A stretch of DNA of 64,000 bases from Enterobacteriaceae bacterium ESL0689 (GTDB taxonomy: Bacteria; Pseudomonadota; Gammaproteobacteria; Enterobacterales; Enterobacteriaceae). The stretch covers positions 372,001 to 436,000 of the forward strand of contig JAQTIF010000002.1 of assembly GCA_029433525.1 (NCBI GenBank), written 5' to 3'. Of the stretch, positions 58,351-64,000 are shown piece after piece; position 1 is the stretch's first letter; each line of letters starts with the position of its first letter. Position numbers and translations under genes: made by a program. The notes beneath the pieces were generated by a model. The model was not told the DNA's origin. It worked only from the letters and a program-made list of their open reading frames with translations, and searched no databases.

Positions 58351-58775
58351 GCTACAGCTTCACTTGGTCTGTCACATGAGCATCCATGATTTTAACATGA
58401 GCATAGTGCGGCCACTTCCCTACTGATGGTGTTAATATTTTATTGTTTATTAAATAGTTTTAACCACTCAGAAAATGAAAAAACAAGGGAGAACCAGTAG
58501 GTTCGCCGTATGAGTGGCTGTGCTCGATGGGGTGATATATGTTTGCAATTATTTGGATTGTCTGATGTCACTTAGATAATGAGAACCGGGCTACAGACAT
58601 GCTGGTATTAACCTGTGACACTCGGTTTTAGGATCGATGAAATCGTTGATTAATGTTAGTATTACAGCCAATTTTTCAATGTTCTGACTCCGTCAATGGA
58701 TCAACGTATTGGGCTTTCCTGATAGCCGAACGTTTGAAACTACAATGCTTAGAATTGATAAGAAAAAAGGAATAT
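58351..58775. other. Spacer upstream of the restriction-modification operon
   Basis: About 425 AT-rich bases, presumably holding the mod-res promoter. No gene or clear operator seen. The open frame that reaches back to 58653 adds 41 residues without family similarity. Confidence 0.4.
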
Positions 58776-60923
58776 ATGTCCAGGCTGACTGATTTAATAG
58801 CTAAAGCGAAGGCCAAAGACCCACAGTTGGGCGCTGACTTGGATCGAGAAATCAAGATCCTGTCATCACGTCTTCCCTTTGGTCTTAATTTCGAACGACA
58901 TAGCCCCGAAGTAGTTGAGTTGCCATTACGGCCTATTCGCAAAGGGGACAAGGTTCGCGTTCTGCCAGAGCGTGGTTCTACTAAGAAAGGTGATCAACGG
59001 TTATGGCAGGTTAAAACCATCCACAAGACGAAGAAGGTCGCTGATCTGGAGTTGCTGGGCAGGGTTGAGGTCGAGACTCAGACTGTAGCACTGAGCGACC
59101 TTGTAGTTATAGCTGAATTTCGTGACATGATCTGGCCGGGATTAGTTAGTACGGGAAAAGTGCAACGCGGCGGTGACAAGCCTTTCCATTCAGTGATCAA
59201 TGGCGAGAACTACCATGTGTTGAAAGCGTTGACATACACTCATAGGGGAAAGGTAGACGCAATTTATATTGACCCACCGTATAATACAGGGGCTAAAGAC
59301 TGGAAATACAATAACGATTACGTAGAAGGTGACGACATCTATCGACACAGCAAATGGCTGGCAATGATGGAACGTCGCTTGCTAGTAGCTAAGGAATTGT
59401 TAAATCCGGTAGATTCGGTGTTGATCGTCACTATTGATGAGAAGGAATATCTGCGGCTGGGATTGTTGCTGGAGCAAATATTCCCGGAAGCTAACGTGCA
59501 GATGGTCTCATCAGTCATAAATCCAAAGGGAGCTTCCCGTGGAAACGGATTTCGACGTACTGACGAATACCTCTATTTTGTAATGTTTGGAGCTTCATCA
59601 CCTGCACGCCTTCAGCTTGGTGCTGATTGGGCTAGTTCTGCGTCAAGTACAGTAGACGATAGTGACGAAGGGAAAGCACCATCAACGCCAGAATGGACAT
59701 CAATGATGCGACGTGGTTCACACGCCGCCCGTGCGGAGCGGCCTGGGCTTTTTTTCCCAATATATGCAACTCCTGATGGAAAACGAATTGTTGAGGTTGG
59801 CGAGAGCATTCCGTTAGGAGCTGAACTCCCACAGGACAGACCCGGACTGACGACTATTTGGCCTCTACGTTCAGATGGTTCAGAAGGTGTTTGGCAAGTT
59901 GGGCCTGCGGAATTACGAAGCCGCATTGAGCAAGGTAGGGTTAGACTAGGACGAGCAACTTCCTATGGTTTTGTCGTAAATTATCTTCCTGATGGTGCGT
60001 ATGCAGCGGTATTGTCTGATCTTTTCGAAATACATGGTCGTGCTGAGGACGGCTCACTGATAGCAACAGGTCGTCGCGATACTCGACGAGTCGCCCCCTC
60101 ACAGTGGAAAATTGCTTCTCATAATGCCTCTGAGTATGGGACCGCCCTTCTTCGGTCTTTGTTACCGTCGAGAACTTTTCCATTCCCTAAATCGCTTTAT
60201 GCTGTCGAGGATGCTCTTCGCTTTTTTGTTGCTAACAAGCCCAAAGCAATCATTCTCGATTTCTTTAGTGGCTCAGGAACAACAGCCCACGCAGTCATGC
60301 GCCTGAACAAGCAGGATGGCGGTTGTCGTCAGTGCATCTCTGTCACTAATAACGAAGTCGCTGCCGACGAACAAAAAAAATTGCTACAACAGGGCTTTCG
60401 CCCCGGAGACTCTGATTGGGAAAAGTGGGGCATCTGTGACTACATAACCAAACCACGTGTACAGGCCGCCATCACAGGAAAAACGCCGAAAGGACAACCT
60501 ATTAAGGGTAATTATAAATTTATCAATGAGTTCCCAATGTCTGAAGGCTTTGAGGAAAACGCTGAGTTCTTCACCCTGACCTACGAAGCTGAGAAATCGG
60601 TTAGCTACAACCTAGCATATGCGCGCATTGCGCCGTTGCTGTGGTTGCGAGCAGGCGCACGCGGCAAACGTATTGACACACTTCCCGCGGAAGGATGGGT
60701 AGTAACTGATGCCTATGGACTGCTGTCGGCGGTTGATCAGGCTACACCTTTCATTGACGCTATTAGCGATGCCAGTGAAGTGCGCGTGGCCTTCATCGTT
60801 ACCGATGATGATCGGCACTTCCAGGCTGTCACCAGGCGTCTGCCAAGAGGTGTTGAGCCGGTACGTTTGTACGAGTCGTACCTGACCAATTTCAGCTTCA
60901 CCAGTGGGGAATTAACAGAATGA
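58776..60923 (+). CDS. Type III restriction-modification DNA methyltransferase (Mod)
   Basis: 715 residues from MSRLTDLIAKAKAKDPQLGA, with AAGGA five bases upstream. N6-adenine methyltransferase of the beta class: motif IV DPPYNTG (166-172) precedes motif I DFFSGSGTT (495-503), with the target-recognition part between (about 250-480). The N-terminal ~130 residues (SPEVVELPLRPIRKGDKVRV, VETQTVALSDLVVIAEF) form an extra domain before the catalytic core. It overlaps the helicase gene by ATGA. It protects host DNA and supplies sequence specificity to the complex. Confidence 0.9.
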   Translation: MSRLTDLIAKAKAKDPQLGADLDREIKILSSRLPFGLNFERHSPEVVELPLRPIRKGDKVRVLPERGSTKKGDQRLWQVKTIHKTKKVADLELLGRVEVETQTVALSDLVVIAEFRDMIWPGLVSTGKVQRGGDKPFHSVINGENYHVLKALTYTHRGKVDAIYIDPPYNTGAKDWKYNNDYVEGDDIYRHSKWLAMMERRLLVAKELLNPVDSVLIVTIDEKEYLRLGLLLEQIFPEANVQMVSSVINPKGASRGNGFRRTDEYLYFVMFGASSPARLQLGADWASSASSTVDDSDEGKAPSTPEWTSMMRRGSHAARAERPGLFFPIYATPDGKRIVEVGESIPLGAELPQDRPGLTTIWPLRSDGSEGVWQVGPAELRSRIEQGRVRLGRATSYGFVVNYLPDGAYAAVLSDLFEIHGRAEDGSLIATGRRDTRRVAPSQWKIASHNASEYGTALLRSLLPSRTFPFPKSLYAVEDALRFFVANKPKAIILDFFSGSGTTAHAVMRLNKQDGGCRQCISVTNNEVAADEQKKLLQQGFRPGDSDWEKWGICDYITKPRVQAAITGKTPKGQPIKGNYKFINEFPMSEGFEENAEFFTLTYEAEKSVSYNLAYARIAPLLWLRAGARGKRIDTLPAEGWVVTDAYGLLSAVDQATPFIDAISDASEVRVAFIVTDDDRHFQAVTRRLPRGVEPVRLYESYLTNFSFTSGELTE

Positions 60924-63493
60924 AGTTCACTCTAAAAGACTATCAGCGCGATGCGGTACGTGATTCGCTGGTGAATCTCAGAAAAGCTCGCCGTTACTGG
61001 CATAACGAAAATGACAAGAGCGCCTTCTCTTTAACGGCAGTGACCGGTGCGGGTAAGACTGTTATGGCTGCCGCTGCGTTTGAAGCATTGTTTCATGGCG
61101 ACGACGAATTTAATTTCGATGCCGATCCCGGCGCGGTAGTGATCTGGTTCAGTGACGATCCTGCACTTAACGAGCAAACCCGCTTTCGCTTGATGGAAGC
61201 CAGTGACCGTATCAACTACAACGATATGGTCGTGGTTGAACATCCTTTCAGTCGGCGCAAATTTCAGGCTGGAAAAATCTATTTCCTTAACACGCAGAAG
61301 TTTGGCAAAAAAAGCCTGCTGGTACGCGGGTTCGATGATAAAGGCGGGCTCTTCGAAGCAGCTCCTGATGCACAGGCTTATACGCTATGGGATACCATCC
61401 AGAACACCATTGAAGACCCGGATCTAACCCTCTATCTGGTGCTCGACGAAGCGCACAGAGGTATGGGCTCGTCAACGGCTTCCAGTGAAGCTGCTAAGAG
61501 TACTATTGTGCAACGTCTAATCAATGGTTCGGCTGGAGTGAAAGGTATTCCAGTAGTGTGGGGTATTTCTGCCACAGTTGAACGTTTCGACAATGCTATT
61601 GCCAATGCCGGTCATCATGTCAAACTGCCGAACGTGGTGGTTGACTCAGCTAAAGTGCAGGAATCGGGACTTATCAAGGACGATATCATTCTTGGTGTAC
61701 CGGATGAAGCCGGAGACTTCGATACTGTATGGGTACGCCGTGCTGCCGACAGACTCAGAGAAGTGACCGATGCCTGGGCAGAGTATGCAAAACAACAGGA
61801 AACTGCGCGCGAAGTAGTGCCGCTGATGGTATTCCAGGTACCCAATACACCTGACCCGAACGAAGTGGGGCGTTGGCTGGATACGCTATTCTCTCGCTAC
61901 CCCGAATTGCCCATTGACAGTGTTGCTCATGTTTTCGGTGAACATACCACACAGCGTTTCGGCCAACACCAGGTACATTATATTGAACCGCAGCGGGTGC
62001 AGGAATCAACTTGGGTGCGAGTACTGATTGCTAAAGATGCAATCAGCACTGGCTGGGATTGCCCGCGTGCCGAAGTAATGGTTTCCTTCCGCGCTGCCAG
62101 CGACAAAACGCATATTACGCAATTGCTAGGGCGTATGGTGCGTACTCCACTGGCAAGGCGTATTCCGGGTAATGAGCGCTTAAACTCAGTAGAATGCCTG
62201 CTGCCCAAGTTTAATACCAATACAGTGAGAGATGTCGTCAATACCTTGTTTAAGGGCGATGATACATCTCCTCCGAGCGGACGTATCTTGGTTAACCCTG
62301 TGGAGATGAAACCTAACCCGGCGGCTTCAGCTGCCGTATGGGAAGTATTTGAAGCGCTACCTTCACAAACCCGACCACAGAAAGGAGCCAGACCAGCCAA
62401 ACGTCTGACCGCGCTGGCACAGGAACTGGTTGATGACGGCATTCTTGATGGGGCAGTCAGGAAAGCCCATGCTGCTTTGCACGCTGTCCTGGAAAAATTC
62501 CAAACAGAAAATGCTGAAAAAATCAAAAACAAGCGCAATGCAGTGCTCGTAGTGGATGGTAAAGCTGTGGTTGCCAGCCTGAAGAATAAAGCCATGACCT
62601 TCAACGAATTTTGGGAGGAGGCGGACATAGCGGTGATTGATGACGCCTACCGGCGCGCAGCCCGAATCTTCAGCCCAGATGTTTCACGTACCTATGTCGA
62701 ATATCTGGCCGATAAGGTCGCGGATCGAGAAGAGGATGCTGAGGAGTATTTGGAAGCAATCATGGAAGCTCGTGTGACCGTTGCTGGTTTGGGGCTAGTA
62801 ATAGAGGTGCAGGATTACTTCGATGCCGAGGCTGATAAACTGGCGAAGGCGTGGCTGGCTGAGTACGCGCAGCAGATTAAGATCTTGAAAGATGAGCGTA
62901 AAGAGGCTTATCGTCAAATCGCCGAAATGAGTACCGAACCGCAGGACGTGGATCTGGTCAGGCCGGAGAACAAGTTTGAAATGACCAGGGCGCGTGAAGG
63001 TGAGAAGGAAACTGACCTTCCTGTCTGGAAACACCATTTGTTGTGTGACGAAAACGGGAACTATCCGGCTCAGTTGAACCATTGGGAAACCACGGTTTTT
63101 GAGATAGAAACCAAACGTGAAGGATTTGCTTTCTGGTATCGTAACCCACAATACACAGGGCCGTCGTCACTAGGCATCGCCTATGTTGAAACCGAACAAT
63201 ACAAAATTGTTCGTCCCGATTTCCTGTTCTTTGCCGAACAGAATAGCGAAATTGTTGTGGATTTAGTAGATCCACATAGCCTACATCTGGCTGATGCTAT
63301 GCCCAAGCTGAAAGGCCTGGCGTTGTATGCCAAACATCATTCTGATGCTTTTAGACGAATCGAATCCGTCGCTGAAGTGAAGGGTAAATTGCGGGTTTTG
63401 GATTTGAAACGGCAGGATGTTCAGGACGCTGTGGCTGCGGCTGAAAGTGCAGAATTATTATTTAGCAGCAATCTTGCGGATTATTATCAGTAA
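60920..63493 (+). CDS. Type III restriction helicase-nuclease (Res)
   Basis: 857 residues. Superfamily 2 helicase: Walker A TAVTGAGKT (39-47), DEAH box in LVLDEAH (176-179), motif III SAT in VVWGISAT, then ISTGWDCPRAEVMVSF and the arginine-finger motif QLLGRMVRTP. The C-terminus has RPDFLFF (from 765) and EIVVDLVDPH, the pattern of a PD-(D/E)xK-type nuclease. Coupled to mod by a four-base overlap. The frame is complete and no motif is damaged, so the system looks functional, in contrast to the decayed prophage next to it. Confidence 0.9.
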   Translation: MKFTLKDYQRDAVRDSLVNLRKARRYWHNENDKSAFSLTAVTGAGKTVMAAAAFEALFHGDDEFNFDADPGAVVIWFSDDPALNEQTRFRLMEASDRINYNDMVVVEHPFSRRKFQAGKIYFLNTQKFGKKSLLVRGFDDKGGLFEAAPDAQAYTLWDTIQNTIEDPDLTLYLVLDEAHRGMGSSTASSEAAKSTIVQRLINGSAGVKGIPVVWGISATVERFDNAIANAGHHVKLPNVVVDSAKVQESGLIKDDIILGVPDEAGDFDTVWVRRAADRLREVTDAWAEYAKQQETAREVVPLMVFQVPNTPDPNEVGRWLDTLFSRYPELPIDSVAHVFGEHTTQRFGQHQVHYIEPQRVQESTWVRVLIAKDAISTGWDCPRAEVMVSFRAASDKTHITQLLGRMVRTPLARRIPGNERLNSVECLLPKFNTNTVRDVVNTLFKGDDTSPPSGRILVNPVEMKPNPAASAAVWEVFEALPSQTRPQKGARPAKRLTALAQELVDDGILDGAVRKAHAALHAVLEKFQTENAEKIKNKRNAVLVVDGKAVVASLKNKAMTFNEFWEEADIAVIDDAYRRAARIFSPDVSRTYVEYLADKVADREEDAEEYLEAIMEARVTVAGLGLVIEVQDYFDAEADKLAKAWLAEYAQQIKILKDERKEAYRQIAEMSTEPQDVDLVRPENKFEMTRAREGEKETDLPVWKHHLLCDENGNYPAQLNHWETTVFEIETKREGFAFWYRNPQYTGPSSLGIAYVETEQYKIVRPDFLFFAEQNSEIVVDLVDPHSLHLADAMPKLKGLALYAKHHSDAFRRIESVAEVKGKLRVLDLKRQDVQDAVAAAESAELLFSSNLADYYQ

Positions 63494-64000
63494 TCTATTG
63501 ATAATCAAGAAACGGAATGGCCTTTTATGAGTAAAAGGCCATTCATAAAAATACTATCCTCGATTACAACCAAAACAATGTTTCCCACCAAATACTTTTA
63601 ATATATTTAATCAGATAATCCAATTAATTACGATTATAGAAGGATACCATTTAGCCTGCATCTACATATCCCAATCAATTCACATAACAGGGCTCTCCGC
63701 TCACCAATATGAGCTCTGTCGAGGAAGATACAGACCTGAAATTGGTCAGTACCACCATAACAATTCGAGTTAAGATAGGGTGATACGAGCGGATTAATCA
63801 CATAGTAAAGTATATAAGAATGATTTCTGAGACCATCCTCATCGTCCTTCACCATACATGACCTCGTTCACATATGCATAATTTCTTCTTTTACGAACCA
63901 ACCTGACGCAATTACGGTCCGTTCAACTAAATCGGGCGCTTTAGTGTACGCGACGACAGCGAGGCTTTTCTGTGCCCTGCTGCAGATAACATAAAAAAGG
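63494..64000. other. Region after the restriction-modification operon
   Basis: A strong stem GAATGGCCTTTTA / TAAAAGGCCATTC (63515-63543) lies 21 bases after the res stop and probably ends transcription or protects the mRNA 3' end; only a short, impure A/T tract follows. The rest holds no gene I can support. A 73-codon minus-strand frame (63634-63855) is unrecognised. Confidence 0.5.

Noticed and set aside
63634-63855. 73-codon minus-strand frame at the window end
   Set aside because: Unrecognised, with no initiation signal; kept only as a note.
1-64000. CRISPR array or rRNA genes
   Set aside because: No regularly spaced direct repeats and no rRNA sequence were seen; the dispersed repeats are unevenly placed and inverted-repeat-ended.

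Overview
The window is chromosomal DNA of a member of the Enterobacteriaceae. The housekeeping proteins match Escherichia/Salmonella/Klebsiella families almost residue for residue, and the ramA-romA-ramR arrangement is the one known from Klebsiella and Enterobacter. The genus cannot be fixed from the sequence alone. Blocks that lie far apart in E. coli are adjacent here (guaBA-xseA-yfgJ directly beside ahpFC and the enterobactin locus), and several usual genes are missing (purN, yfgGHI, dsbG, fepE). This points to a rearranged chromosome that has lost genes.

Layout. 1-9.8 kb: the start of hda, uraA, upp, PurR-controlled purM without purN, the polyphosphate pair ppk-ppx, and the c-di-GMP phosphodiesterase gene yfgF. 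10.4-11.1 kb: a YefM/YoeB-type toxin-antitoxin pair with a recognisable operator. 11.3-16.2 kb: guaBA (antisense), xseA, yfgJ. 16.3-20 kb: ahpCF and a LysR regulator. 20.1-41.8 kb: a complete enterobactin system. entCEBAH, entF-ybdZ and entD make and assemble the siderophore; entS exports it; fepA, fepB and fepDGC take it back; fes releases the iron. Fur-box-like sites lie in the divergent promoter regions. Between fepC and entF, where E. coli has fepE, sit three tandem DUF943 paralogues and a 5'-truncated DUF3289 gene, which look like a decayed effector/immunity locus. 41.9-45.4 kb: ramA-romA/ramR multidrug-resistance control, a broken ybdF and nfsB. 45.4-48.7 kb: a YncE-like lipoprotein behind a Fur box, an amino-acid binding protein and an M20 amidohydrolase.

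48.8-55 kb is accessory DNA: copies of an approximately 140-150 bp MITE-like repeat, a broken lipoprotein gene, a membrane protein of unknown function, a small lipoprotein, an IS1-family element and an rhs pseudogene. At 55.05 kb a 3' tRNA fragment with its own terminator marks the probable left edge of an integrated element. To its right come hicAB, prophage remnants (a tail-fibre tip, its assembly protein and a chimeric Mu-like portal gene) and an intact two-gene type III restriction-modification system.

The same MITE-like family recurs at 3.7, 30.4, 43.5, 48.8, 48.9, 51.3 and 52.7 kb, often at points where gene order differs from E. coli.
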